Assembly (NCBI GenBank): GCA_937898715.1
Contig: CALEKA010000112.1
Span: 1 to 17,442, forward strand
Reading direction: 5' to 3'
From: an uncultured Prevotella sp.
GTDB lineage: Bacteria; Bacteroidota; Bacteroidia; Bacteroidales; Bacteroidaceae
DNA length: 17,442 bases
The translations under genes were made by a program, and so were the position numbers. The notes under the pieces are model-generated. The model worked only from the letters and a program-made list of their open reading frames with translations, did not search any database and had not been told where the DNA came from. Shown here piece by piece: positions 1 to 7,181 of the stretch (position 1 is its first letter; every line of letters starts with the position of its first letter).

Positions 1-63
1 TCTATATCTCTTACCAAGAGTTATAGGTATTCGTCCACCATACGAACACGCTATTTCTCACGA

Positions 64-714
64 ATGGAGACGTCTAACATACCACCGACCGTAACGTCCA
101 CTATTACAGGGGACGACGGCGAAGCCGTGCTCAAAATCCAAGAATCTGCCGTACAAGAACTTACTGGAAGTCTTTTAAAACCAGCGAGTTTGGGCTGGTA
201 TGTGGCAGTAGTGAGAATGAATTGTGAAAAGCGCATTGCCTCCTATATTCAAGACGATTTGAAGCAGAAGGGCATATGGTTTGAGTCATGGGTTCCTGTC
301 GTCAAGAATGTAGTGCTCAATAAGCGCACCAACAAGCGCAAGAAGGTAGAGAAAGTATTCCTTTCCACCTTCATATTCTGTCATATCTCCCCCAGCAAGG
401 TTAACGAGATCCGTTTTCGTTCCGACGTATACAAGATGCTCACCATGCCCGGCCATCGAGAGATCTATCGTATTCCCGATGAAGAGATGGACAACTATCG
501 TGCATTTGTAGATCGTTCGTGTCTGCCCATCTCCACCTATACAGGCCCGCTGAAGAAAGGACAGAAAGTACGCATCATAGGCGGCCCTATGCAAGGCTTA
601 GAAGCCTACGTGCAGCGCACCAAGAAAGAGACCGTTATTATCGGCTGCGAGATCAAGTATATCTCTGGCGCCACCATCGAAGTAGCTCGCAATCTGATAG
701 AAGTTGTCGGTTAA
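64..714 (+). CDS. upxY: UpxY-like transcription antiterminator (NusG family)
   Basis: A 216-residue NusG-paralogue. The NGN domain begins near residue 44 (GWYVAVVRMNCEKR) and runs to about 140. A C-terminal KOW segment lies near residues 164-190 (KKGQKVRIIGGPMQGLEAYV). In Bacteroidales, UpxY proteins are encoded at the head of capsule operons and bind RNA polymerase to stop premature termination in the long leader of their own operon. Its position ahead of sugar-nucleotide genes fits. Oddities: the first 43 residues are an extension poor in recognisable features, longer than I expect for UpxY. There is no usable later ATG before the NGN core, so the start at 64 is kept. No upxZ-like gene follows; instead about 1 kb of repeats separates it from the dehydrogenase gene. 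The fold is secure; operon specificity is inferred from context. Confidence 0.88.
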   Translation: METSNIPPTVTSTITGDDGEAVLKIQESAVQELTGSLLKPASLGWYVAVVRMNCEKRIASYIQDDLKQKGIWFESWVPVVKNVVLNKRTNKRKKVEKVFLSTFIFCHISPSKVNEIRFRSDVYKMLTMPGHREIYRIPDEEMDNYRAFVDRSCLPISTYTGPLKKGQKVRIIGGPMQGLEAYVQRTKKETVIIGCEIKYISGATIEVARNLIEVVG

Positions 715-733
715 GACTAAAATAGAGTATTAC

Positions 734-1620
734 TTTGCGCTTCGCGCTTGCCTTGAACATTAATGCTCATTAATCAGACATTAATCTTTCATTAATACTC
801 CTTCTCGGACAAACTTCAGAGAATGATTTAGGTCATGAATTTCCATGAATTAATCATGAATTTCTTAGTACAATGATATTTGTTGAAGAATTAATGAAGA
901 ATTAATGGATAATTCATGGTAATTCGTGACTCTCCATAGCTTTCACCCTGTTCTGTGGGCGACGCGTCCCGCGTCGGCATTCACATAAAATATCAATATC
1001 TGTGATTTGCGCTTCGCGTTTGTCTTGAACATTAATGCTCATTAATTAGACATTAATTATTCATTAATACTCCTTCTCGGACAAACTTCAGAGAATGATT
1101 TAGGTCATGAATTCCCATGAATTAATCATGAATTTCTTAGTACAATGATATTTGTTGAAGAATTAATGGATAAGTCATGGTAATTTGTGACTCTCCATAG
1201 CTATCACCCTGTTCTGTGGGCGACGCGTCTCGCGTCGGCATTCACATAAAATATCAATATCTGTGATTTGCGCTTCGCGCTTGTTTCGAACATTAATGCT
1301 CATTAATCAGATATTAATTTTTCATTAATACTCCTCTCGGACAAACTTCAGAGAATGACTTAGGTCTTGAATTCCCATGAATTAATCATGAATTTCCTCG
1401 CACGATGATTTCAGCTGAGGATTAATGAAAAATTAATGGATAATTAATGGAGATTAATGTTGAAAGAATCACAATAGCTTTCAGCCAGTACTGGGAGCGA
1501 CGCGTCTCGCGTCGGCATTCACATAAACTTATCAAATTCAGTGATTTGCGCTTCGCGCGAGTTTTGAACATTAATGCTCATTAATCAGACATTAATCTTT
1601 CATTAATACTCCTCTCGGAC
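734..1620. repeat. Tandem array of about 270-bp intergenic repeat units (3 full + 1 partial)
   Basis: This stretch between upxY and the dehydrogenase gene has no credible gene. It contains units starting at the motif TTTGCGC at 734, 1006, 1267 and 1545, giving spacings of 272, 261 and 278 bp; the last is cut short near 1620. Each full unit holds, in order: a GC-rich TTTGCGCTTCGCG box, four ATTAAT boxes, CATGAATT boxes, a second set of ATTAAT-like boxes, and a GACGCG/CGCGTC hairpin followed by GGCATTCACATAAA. The units differ by point changes and small indels, so they have diverged since duplication. Three further copies occur at 4131, 6014 and 6300. No transposase is present, so this is a non-autonomous, REP- or MITE-like family, or a structural or regulatory array. 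Confidence 0.85.
1289..1461. repeat. Foldback (long inverted repeat) inside repeat unit 3
   Basis: The left arm 1289-1333 and right arm 1417-1461 are inverted copies. By my hand alignment 37 of 45 positions match, without gaps, around an 83-bp centre. Both arms carry four ATTAAT boxes at 10, 11 and 11 bp steps. The same arrangement recurs in unit 6 (6084-6244). Units 1, 2 and 7 have degenerate or shortened right arms. As DNA it could extrude a cruciform or hold a phased protein array; as RNA it would form a long AU-rich hairpin. Confidence 0.75.
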
Positions 1621-1715
1621 TTCGCCCTATGGGATAAGTACTAAATTGATTGTTCGCTTTATTATCTCGTTGACTTGCCATGTTCGGCGAGAATAAACTC
1701 CATATATCTATTATT

Positions 1716-3035
1716 ATGAGAGAATTCAAAGATATCCGTATTGCCGTAGCCGGTACGGGCTACGTAGGACTCAGCATAGCCACCTTGCTGTCGCAACACC
1801 ATCACGTGACGGCAGTAGACGTCATTCCCGAAAAGGTGGACAAACTTAACCATCGCATCTCGCCCATTCAGGACGATTACATCGAGAAGTATTTGGCTGA
1901 GAAGCCTCTCAAGCTCGAAGCTACGCTCGATGGACGCAAGGCTTACGCCGATGCCGATTTCGTGGTGATAGCCGCTCCTACCAACTACGACCCAGTGAAA
2001 AACTATTTCGACACGAGTCACGTAGAAGAGGTAATAGACCTCGTGCTCGAAGTCAACCCCAGTGCCGTGATGGTCATCAAATCGACCATCCCCGTGGGCT
2101 ACACGCGCAGCCTATATCTTAAGTATGCGCAGCGGGGCGTCAAGGAGTTCAACCTCCTCTTCTCACCAGAGTTTCTTCGTGAAAGCAAGGCTCTCTATGA
2201 CAATCTTTATCCAAGCCGCATCATCGTGGGCTATCCCAAGATGATCAATCTGCCCGACCATGAGGCAGAAAACAAAGCCATCGAGGCGGTCACAGATGTA
2301 GAGCGATTGAAAGAAGCTGCCCAAACATTTGCTGCCCTCTTGCAAGAAGGAGCTATCAAGGAAGACATCCCTACGCTCTTTATGGGCATGAAGGAAGCCG
2401 AAGCAGTAAAACTCTTTGCCAATACTTATCTGGCCCTTCGCGTGAGCTACTTCAACGAACTTGATACCTATGCCGAGGTGAAAGGCCTTGACTCTCGTGC
2501 TATCATAGAAGGTGTAGGGCTCGACCCGCGTATCGGCACGCACTACAACAATCCATCATTTGGTTATGGTGGTTATTGCCTACCTAAGGACACCAAGCAA
2601 CTTCTTGCTAACTATCAAGATGTGCCGCAGAACATGATGTCGGCCATCGTTGAGTCCAACCGCACCCGCAAGGATTACATTGCCGATGCCGTGCTGCGCA
2701 AAGCGGGCTACTATGGTGAGAACGGCCAATGGGATGCTTCGAAAGAGCATGCGTGTGTCATTGGAGTGTATCGCCTGACGATGAAGTCGAACTCCGACAA
2801 TTTCCGCCAGAGCGCCATTCAGGGCATTATGAAGCGCATCAAAGCCAAAGGCGCAGAAGTTATCATTTACGAACCCACGCTTGAAGACGGAACTACCTTC
2901 TTCGGCAGCCGCGTCGTGAACAATCTCGACGACTTTAAGGCACAGAGCAAGGCCATCGTGGCCAACCGCTTTGATGACTGCCTAAAGGATGTGGAAGAAA
3001 AGGTGTATACACGCGATATTTTCAGAAGAGACTAA
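1716..3035 (+). CDS. ugd: UDP-glucose 6-dehydrogenase (nucleotide-sugar dehydrogenase)
   Basis: This 439-residue cytoplasmic enzyme oxidises UDP-glucose to UDP-glucuronate using two NAD+. The Rossmann glycine motif GTGYVG is at residues 13-18. KSTIPVGYT (122-130) and SPEFLRESKALYDN (150-163) are family signatures. The catalytic cysteine is in FGYGGYCLPKD (C288), and the lysine in AEAVKLFAN (K232) matches the conserved active-site lysine. I start it at the ATG at 1716 rather than the in-frame ATG at 1680, because family members begin a few residues before IAVAGTGYVG; the longer form adds twelve non-conserved residues. It is followed after 4 bp by the epimerase that would use its product, so the two are surely co-transcribed. 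It could act on another UDP-hexose, but the sequence is close to the usual UDP-glucose type. Confidence 0.93.
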   Translation: MREFKDIRIAVAGTGYVGLSIATLLSQHHHVTAVDVIPEKVDKLNHRISPIQDDYIEKYLAEKPLKLEATLDGRKAYADADFVVIAAPTNYDPVKNYFDTSHVEEVIDLVLEVNPSAVMVIKSTIPVGYTRSLYLKYAQRGVKEFNLLFSPEFLRESKALYDNLYPSRIIVGYPKMINLPDHEAENKAIEAVTDVERLKEAAQTFAALLQEGAIKEDIPTLFMGMKEAEAVKLFANTYLALRVSYFNELDTYAEVKGLDSRAIIEGVGLDPRIGTHYNNPSFGYGGYCLPKDTKQLLANYQDVPQNMMSAIVESNRTRKDYIADAVLRKAGYYGENGQWDASKEHACVIGVYRLTMKSNSDNFRQSAIQGIMKRIKAKGAEVIIYEPTLEDGTTFFGSRVVNNLDDFKAQSKAIVANRFDDCLKDVEEKVYTRDIFRRD

Positions 3036-3039
3036 GACT

Positions 3040-4104
3040 ATGGTAACATACAATGTGAGCCTTGAGGGCAAGACCGTGCTCGTAACGGGTGCTGCAGGCT
3101 TTATCGGCAGTAACCTCGTGAAGCGACTCTTCCGCGATGTGCGGGACGTCAAAGTGATCGGTATTGACTCCATCACCGACTATTATGACGTTAATATCAA
3201 ATACGAGCGATTGAAGGAAATCGAGGCTCTGCAGCGTGATTGGACGTTCGTGCATGCCTCCATCGCCGATAAGGAAGCAGTTGAAAAGATTTTTACGGAA
3301 AACGACATCGCCGTAGTCGTCAACCTTGCTGCTCAAGCTGGCGTGCGCTATAGCATCACCAATCCCGATGCTTACATCCAGAGCAATCTCATAGGGTTCT
3401 ACAACATTCTCGAAGCCTGTCGTCACCACGAAGTAGAGCATCTTGTCTACGCAAGTTCATCATCCGTCTATGGTTCCAATAAAAAGGTTCCGTATTCCAC
3501 GGACGACAAAGTGGACAATCCCGTCAGCCTCTATGCAGCCACCAAGAAGAGCAACGAACTGATGGCGCATGCCTACTCTAAACTCTACAACATTCCCTCT
3601 ACAGGTCTCCGCTTCTTCACCGTCTATGGCCCTGCAGGTCGTCCCGATATGGCATACTTCGGCTTCACCAACAAATTAGTAAAAGGTGAAATCATCCGAA
3701 TCTTCAACTACGGCCATTGCAAGCGCGATTTCACTTACGTGGACGACATCGTGGAGGGCGTAGTGCGCATCATGCAGCACGCTCCCGAGAAGCAGACAGG
3801 CGAGGATGGTCTTCCCATTCCTCCTTATAAGGTCTACAACATCGGAAACAATCATCCCGAGAATCTCCTCGACTTTGTCACCATCCTCCAAGAGGAACTT
3901 CTGCGTGCCAGAGTTCTTCCCCAAGACTACGACTTTGAAGCACACAAGGATCTCGTGCCGATGCAGCCTGGTGATGTCCCCGTGACCTACGCCGACACCA
4001 CTCCGTTGGAGCAAGACTTCGGTTTCAAGCCCAATACAAGTCTACGCCAAGGCCTCCGCAAATTTGCAGAATGGTATAGCCAGTACTATGGTATTAACGG
4101 ATGA
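3040..4104 (+). CDS. UDP-glucuronate 4-epimerase (SDR family)
   Basis: A 354-residue extended short-chain dehydrogenase/reductase. TGAAGFIG (residues 16-23) is the NAD+-binding glycine motif. YASSSSVYG (137-145) carries the catalytic serine region, and YAATK (165-169) is the YxxxK catalytic pair. Extended SDRs of this type in capsule loci convert UDP-GlcA to UDP-GalA. The start at 3040 lies 4 bp after the dehydrogenase stop and gives the normal N-terminus; an upstream in-frame ATG at 2989 lies inside the dehydrogenase gene and is rejected. Together with the preceding gene it supplies acidic sugars for the glycan. UDP-glucose/GalNAc 4-epimerase activity cannot be excluded, but pairing with the dehydrogenase favours uronate epimerisation. 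Confidence 0.88.
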   Translation: MVTYNVSLEGKTVLVTGAAGFIGSNLVKRLFRDVRDVKVIGIDSITDYYDVNIKYERLKEIEALQRDWTFVHASIADKEAVEKIFTENDIAVVVNLAAQAGVRYSITNPDAYIQSNLIGFYNILEACRHHEVEHLVYASSSSVYGSNKKVPYSTDDKVDNPVSLYAATKKSNELMAHAYSKLYNIPSTGLRFFTVYGPAGRPDMAYFGFTNKLVKGEIIRIFNYGHCKRDFTYVDDIVEGVVRIMQHAPEKQTGEDGLPIPPYKVYNIGNNHPENLLDFVTILQEELLRARVLPQDYDFEAHKDLVPMQPGDVPVTYADTTPLEQDFGFKPNTSLRQGLRKFAEWYSQYYGING

Positions 4105-4130
4105 ATGCTGCAATGCAATTCGTTAGTTCT

Positions 4131-4410
4131 GTGGGCATTCACATAAATTTATCAAATTCTGTGATTTGCGCTCCGCGCGAGTATTAAACATTAATGCTCA
4201 TTAATCAGACATTAATTTATTCATTAAAACTTCTTTCTGTTTTGCTAAGGTCATGAATTCCCATGAATTAATCATGAATTAATCATGAATTTCATTGCAC
4301 GATGATCGAAACTTAGAATTAATGAAAAATTAATGTTCAATTAATGGTAATTACACGTTCAAGTCCGCGCGCAGCGCCAAATTCACGGACAATTCATGGA
4401 TAATTCATGA
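4131..4410. repeat. Repeat unit 5 of the 270-bp family
   Basis: This diverged copy fills the gap between the convergent epimerase and amidase genes. It keeps GGCATTCACATAAA, TTTGCGCTCCGCGCG, four phased ATTAA boxes and the CATGAATT block. The CATGAATT block has gained one extra 11-bp step (ATGAATTAATC twice in a row, 4263-4284). The right half (4318-4410) is rearranged. The GACGCG hairpin is absent apart from a GTGGGC remnant at its left end. Confidence 0.8.
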
Positions 4411-4454
4411 CCATAAAAGTCCAAACCCCGCGCAGCAAAAGCCCCTATTATAGT

Positions 4455-4485
4455 AAAAAGTACAGAGACGCAAGCGCCCCTGTAC
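4455..4485 (-). terminator. Rho-independent terminator of the amidase gene
   Basis: Read on the minus strand, positions 4485 to 4460 form an 11-bp stem (GTACAGGGGCG paired with CGTCTCTGTAC, two G-U pairs) around a CTTG tetraloop. It is followed at once by TTTTT (4459-4455). It lies 8 bp beyond the amidase stop codon, in the right orientation to end the minus-strand transcript. Confidence 0.8.
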
Positions 4486-4492
4486 CATTCAC

Positions 4493-5017
4493 TTAAATTT
4501 TCCCGATCCACCCAAACACCTTCTGAGCATCCAAGCAAGGACAATCCTTCGGGGTAGTGCCAGGCAGATCACGATGCCCCACGATTCGAGCATTGGGGAA
4601 TAATTTGTGGAGTTTCTTAAGCAATTCTGTAATGCAAACAGTCTGTCGGGCGGTACGTGTGTCTTTGGAACGTCCTTTCTCGTCCAATCCTCCTTCATAG
4701 CAAATGCCGATTGAACAACGGTTGTAAGGGCGAGCATGAGCCCCTACCTCGAGAAGTTTGCGATGTTGCGTGAGTGTTCCGTCACGACGAATGTAAAAGT
4801 GGTATCCTATGGTGCGAAATCCGCGTCGTTTGTGGTCGCGCATCAATTGGTCTACGCTATAGTTCTGATTGCAGCGAGTTGCAGAGCAATGGAGTACGAG
4901 AAAGCGTATGCTTTTAGCAGAACGCATCATGCTGCTATTCTCCACTTTGGTGAGAAGCGCGTGTTCATTGCGCACGCTCTCTTCATTGATGGTCATAGGA
5001 AAGCTCTCGTCTGTCAT
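4493..5017 (-). CDS. N-acetylmuramoyl-L-alanine amidase, type 2 (T7-lysozyme-like)
   Basis: A 174-residue Amidase_2 / PGRP-fold protein that would cut the amide bond between MurNAc and L-Ala in peptidoglycan. Numbered from the start chosen here, likely zinc ligands are H43 in VLHCSATR, H148 in VGHRDLPG and C159 or C161 in KDCPC, with K157 as candidate catalytic lysine. SIGICYEGG (102-110) is typical of the family. The start at 5017 overlaps the stop of the small upstream ORF as ATGA, which suggests translational coupling. This adds about 35 residues before the domain, and M30 or M31 is an alternative start nearer the fold. No signal peptide is visible. Such amidases stand next to smalltalk and HU-like genes in many Bacteroidales accessory and capsule regions; their cellular role is not settled. 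Confidence 0.85.
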   Translation of the reverse strand: MTDESFPMTINEESVRNEHALLTKVENSSMMRSAKSIRFLVLHCSATRCNQNYSVDQLMRDHKRRGFRTIGYHFYIRRDGTLTQHRKLLEVGAHARPYNRCSIGICYEGGLDEKGRSKDTRTARQTVCITELLKKLHKLFPNARIVGHRDLPGTTPKDCPCLDAQKVFGWIGKI

Positions 5018-5142
5018 AATAGAGAAGCAATAATAGGTGTACAACTGCTTACGCCTAATGCCGTTAGCGCGGCAACGACGGCTTGAATCACGGCGTTGAG
5101 GATTTGCATCCACGATAGTCTGCTAGATTTGTTTTCTGACAT
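5014..5142 (-). CDS. Smalltalk-family small protein
   Basis: This 42-residue ORF begins MSENKSSRLSWMQILNAV and continues through a hydrophobic helix rich in Ala, Val and Leu (about residues 13-32) to a Cys at position 34 in GVSSC. The pattern of a short charged head, a W-x-x-I/L hydrophobic stretch and a serine-cysteine end is what the annotation name 'smalltalk protein' denotes. In Bacteroidales such genes sit just upstream of an amidase, as here. Its stop overlaps the amidase start by the ATGA arrangement. Function is unknown; a lipobox-like Cys and single helix make a membrane-associated, holin- or lysis-like role conceivable but unproven. The 201 bp between it and the HU gene show no clear feature. 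Confidence 0.72.
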   Translation of the reverse strand: MSENKSSRLSWMQILNAVIQAVVAALTALGVSSCTPIIASLL

Positions 5143-5343
5143 AGTAGTATGTTTTTTAAAAAATAGAAGATAGGTAGCAAGCCTCTATTGCTACGCACAA
5201 GCATGGCAGAAAGAGGGTTGCCGAAAGACCTTTAAGAAAGGGAGCGATTGTAAGTCGTTGAATGGTTGGGACTTTTTGTATGACAGAATCCATATGCAAG
5301 CAGACAGACCAGCAACTTTCAATCACTCCCCAATCCTCAGTGG

Positions 5344-5799
5344 TTATCCACCAATTTCTTCAGGTTCTTCCTCTGCTTCACCCTTCGGGTTAAACTTCAC
5401 AATGGTGATACGTTCGGGAATGAGGTCGTAAGTACGCTTCCCGTTACGATCAAGAGTGAACGAGGGACGGAATTCAGGCACGATGGACTTCACCTGCTTA
5501 GCATTTGCCTGCTTGGGGTCAGTCACACCAGGCTTGGTGATAAAACGGAGGTACAACTTGCCAAAGCCCAAAAGTTCCACAGCGTAACCTTTACGCAAGT
5601 TATCCACCACATAGTAAGCATAGCGGTCGAGCACGGCCTTCACGTCGGCAGATGTAGCCGTGGATTCTTGTGAAATCTGTTTGGCTACAGCATCTGTAGA
5701 AAGAGTACCATAGCTAACGGCACGCACGTTGTAAACGATTTGACCTTTGCGGTCGCCAAGAGGAATCTTCTTGGCAAAAGTTACATAACTTTGACTCAT
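5344..5799 (-). CDS. HU-like DNA-binding protein
   Basis: A 151-residue protein of the Bacteroidetes HU-related family. The core from about residue 24 to 125 fits the HU/IHF fold, with an N-terminal addition beginning YVTFAKKIPLGDRKGQIVYNVRAVSYGTLSTDAVAKQIS. The helical part contains SADVKAVLDRYAYYVVDNLRKGYAVELLGFGKLYLRF, where VELLGFGKL corresponds to the conserved hinge of HU-type proteins. The C-terminus is acidic (GEAEEEPEEIGG). It is probably a nucleoid-type architectural protein. It belongs to the minus-strand block DUF4248 - HU - smalltalk - amidase. A good TAnnTTTG promoter lies 72 bp upstream of its start. Its closeness to arrays of helically phased ATTAAT boxes is suggestive but not evidence of binding. 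Confidence 0.87.
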   Translation of the reverse strand: MSQSYVTFAKKIPLGDRKGQIVYNVRAVSYGTLSTDAVAKQISQESTATSADVKAVLDRYAYYVVDNLRKGYAVELLGFGKLYLRFITKPGVTDPKQANAKQVKSIVPEFRPSFTLDRNGKRTYDLIPERITIVKFNPKGEAEEEPEEIGG

Positions 5800-5871
5800 A
5801 CGATTAAAGAGTTTAAGTGATTAATAAAAAGTGATTTCGCTTTCAGTAGAAGTATTTCCCTGATTGCAAGT

Positions 5872-5880
5872 GCAAAGGTA
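5872..5880 (-). promoter_or_regulatory. Bacteroidetes -7 promoter element for the HU gene
   Basis: The minus strand reads TACCTTTGC, a full match to the TAnnTTTG -7 consensus of the primary Bacteroidetes sigma factor, 72 bp before the HU start codon. I do not see a clear TTTG -33 box at the usual spacing. Confidence 0.6.
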
Positions 5881-6013
5881 GTAAGGCAAGATGCTGCGGT
5901 CTGTGCATGTTGGTACATGAGAGTCGAAGATGATTTCCAGTTTAAAGACTGTGAGAAATTCAAGCAAACCTTTTAGCGTTTTAGCTATAAGAGCGTTCTT
6001 CCCTGTTGGGTGG

Positions 6014-6300
6014 GCGACGCGTCCCGCGTCGGCATTTACATAAAATAGATAGACTCTTTGATTTGCGCTCCGCGCTTGTTCTGAACATTAATGCTCATTA
6101 ATCAGACATTAATCTATCATTAATACCTCTCTTTTGCTTTGCTTAGGTCATTCATTCCCATGAATTAATCATGAATTTCAGTGCTCAATGATTTCAGTTG
6201 AGGATTAATGAAAGATTAATGGATAATTAATGGAGATTAATGTTGAAAGAGTCACAAAAGCTTTCAGCCAATACCGGGGGCGACGCGTCCTCGCGTCGGC
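6014..6300. repeat. Repeat unit 6 of the 270-bp family, with complete foldback
   Basis: A well-preserved copy upstream of the HU gene. The GC hairpin GACGCG/CGCGTC is at 6016-6030. TTTGCGCTCCGCGC follows, then the left arm from 6084, the CATTCATTCCCATGAATT block, and the right arm 6200-6244. Next come a GAAAG...CTTTC hairpin (6245-6266) and a second GACGCG hairpin ending at 6300. The flanking 5800-6013 contains the HU promoter and otherwise nothing I can name. Confidence 0.82.
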
Positions 6301-6545
6301 ATCATCCACAAATCATGAATCGTAGGCTATTTAAGTTGCGCTTCGCGCGGGCTTGAACATTAATGCTCATTAATCAGACATTAATCTATCATTAATACTT
6401 CTCTTCTGCTTTGCTTAGGCCATGAATTCCCATGAATTAATCATGAATTTCATTGCACGATGATTTCAGTTGAGGATTAATGTTTAATCTGTTTTAATGG
6501 CATCACCCTGTTCTGTGGATGCGTCCTCGCGTCGGCATCATCGCA
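6300..6545. repeat. Repeat unit 7 of the 270-bp family, truncated right arm
   Basis: This unit directly follows unit 6. It has the TTGCGCTTCGCGCGG box (from 6335), four phased ATTAAT boxes, CATGAATTCCCATGAATT, and GAGGATTAATG; the right arm then stops after one box. A GATGCGTCCTCGCGTCGGC remnant of the GC hairpin closes it near 6536. Positions 6546-6620 show no feature. Confidence 0.78.
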
Positions 6546-6624
6546 TAAGCGTAACTCACACCTATATAATACACGTGCGCGCGAGGCAAACACCCTTTTT
6601 CATGCGTTCAAAACCAGCCTACCC

Positions 6625-6711
6625 TAATAGTCTTCATCGTTACCCTTTAACGATCTTCATCGTTAGCATCTAATGGTCTTCATCATTAGCACCTAACGAT
6701 CTTCATCGTTA
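6625..6711. repeat. Array of four 23-bp hairpin units
   Basis: Four copies start at 6625, 6648, 6671 and 6694, exactly 23 bp apart. The consensus is TAACGATCTTCATCGTTA, a 7-bp perfect palindrome around CTTC. Units 2 and 4 are identical. Unit 3 is TAATGGTCTTCATCATTA, where the changes keep pairing. Unit 1 is degenerate. It lies just beyond the stop codon of the minus-strand DUF4248 gene. Confidence 0.8.
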
Positions 6712-6741
6712 GAGTACCATGATTTAGACCATAATAATAGC

Positions 6742-6978
6742 TTAATCTTCATCGTCAAAGCATCCCTCGGGAATACCGAGATAATCCACGATGAGGCGCG
6801 TCTCACGAATTGTCAGATTCTGCCTTTTGTCGAACGAAGAACAGCGGGTAAGCTGTTCATACAGCTCCGTGCATCGCTTGATCATTCCCGTCAGCCGTCT
6901 TACCGCATTTCGCGGTTCGCAATCTGGGAAATAAAGCATCGCCAGTGAGCGGCGAGTATAAGAAGAGTTCAGTCTCAT
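6742..6978 (-). CDS. DUF4248 family protein
   Basis: A 78-residue basic protein of the DUF4248 type. It has an N-terminal YTRRSLAMLYFPDCEPRNAVRRL segment, followed by a helix and the end segment NLTIRETRLIVDYLGIPEG, the pattern I know for this family (SYxRxELAxLYxP ... TPxQVRxIVxxLGxP). Function is unknown; the compact helical, positively charged layout suggests a small DNA-binding or adaptor protein. In Bacteroidales it commonly stands beside HU-like and amidase genes, often opposite a VirE/DUF3987-type primase gene, which is not seen here. Its final codons lie in the 23-bp register of the adjoining hairpin array. Confidence 0.78.
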   Translation of the reverse strand: MRLNSSYTRRSLAMLYFPDCEPRNAVRRLTGMIKRCTELYEQLTRCSSFDKRQNLTIRETRLIVDYLGIPEGCFDDED

Positions 6979-7055
6979 ATCTATTGAGTTTACAGTTTAT
7001 AATTTGAATCAGCCGGTTGATTATGCCGCGAATATAGATATCTTCCAGAGTCGAG

Positions 7056-7077
7056 TGATGCATGCATGAATGCATCA
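7056..7077. promoter_or_regulatory. Inverted repeat in the divergent DUF4248 / HTH intergenic region
   Basis: TGATGCAT (7056-7063) and ATGCATCA (7070-7077) form a perfect 8-bp inverted repeat with a 6-bp spacer, within the 203 bp between the divergent DUF4248 and HTH-like genes. It could be an operator or a leader hairpin of the minus-strand gene. Confidence 0.45.
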
Positions 7078-7143
7078 TTATTAGCTTCTGTTTAGTCTTT
7101 TCTTTATACTTTAGGACATTCGATCTTCCAGAAAGCCTGTTTG

Positions 7144-7151
7144 CAAAGTAA
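7144..7151 (-). promoter_or_regulatory. Possible -7 element for the DUF4248 transcript
   Basis: The minus strand reads TTACTTTG, seven of eight bases of TAnnTTTG. It would give a leader of about 160 nt before the DUF4248 start, containing the inverted repeat at 7056-7077. No -33 box is evident, so this is weak. Confidence 0.25.
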
Positions 7152-7181
7152 AGCGCGAAGTTTTACTAAACATGGCGGAAG

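Noticed and set aside
734..1620. CRISPR array
   Set aside because: Units are about 270 bp, similar along their whole length, with no short repeat/unique spacer alternation and no cas genes.
1680..1715. Earlier start for the UDP-glucose dehydrogenase
   Set aside because: The extra residues are not conserved in the family and the ATG at 1716 gives the usual N-terminus.
2989..3039. Earlier start for the epimerase
   Set aside because: It would lie inside the dehydrogenase gene; the ATG at 3040 has normal spacing and N-terminus.
4736..5086. Plus-strand 116-codon ORF
   Set aside because: It lies opposite the amidase and smalltalk genes, which have clear motifs; its translation shows no family features.
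6625..6711. CRISPR-like array
   Set aside because: Spacing between the 18-bp units is only 5 bp, far too short for spacers.
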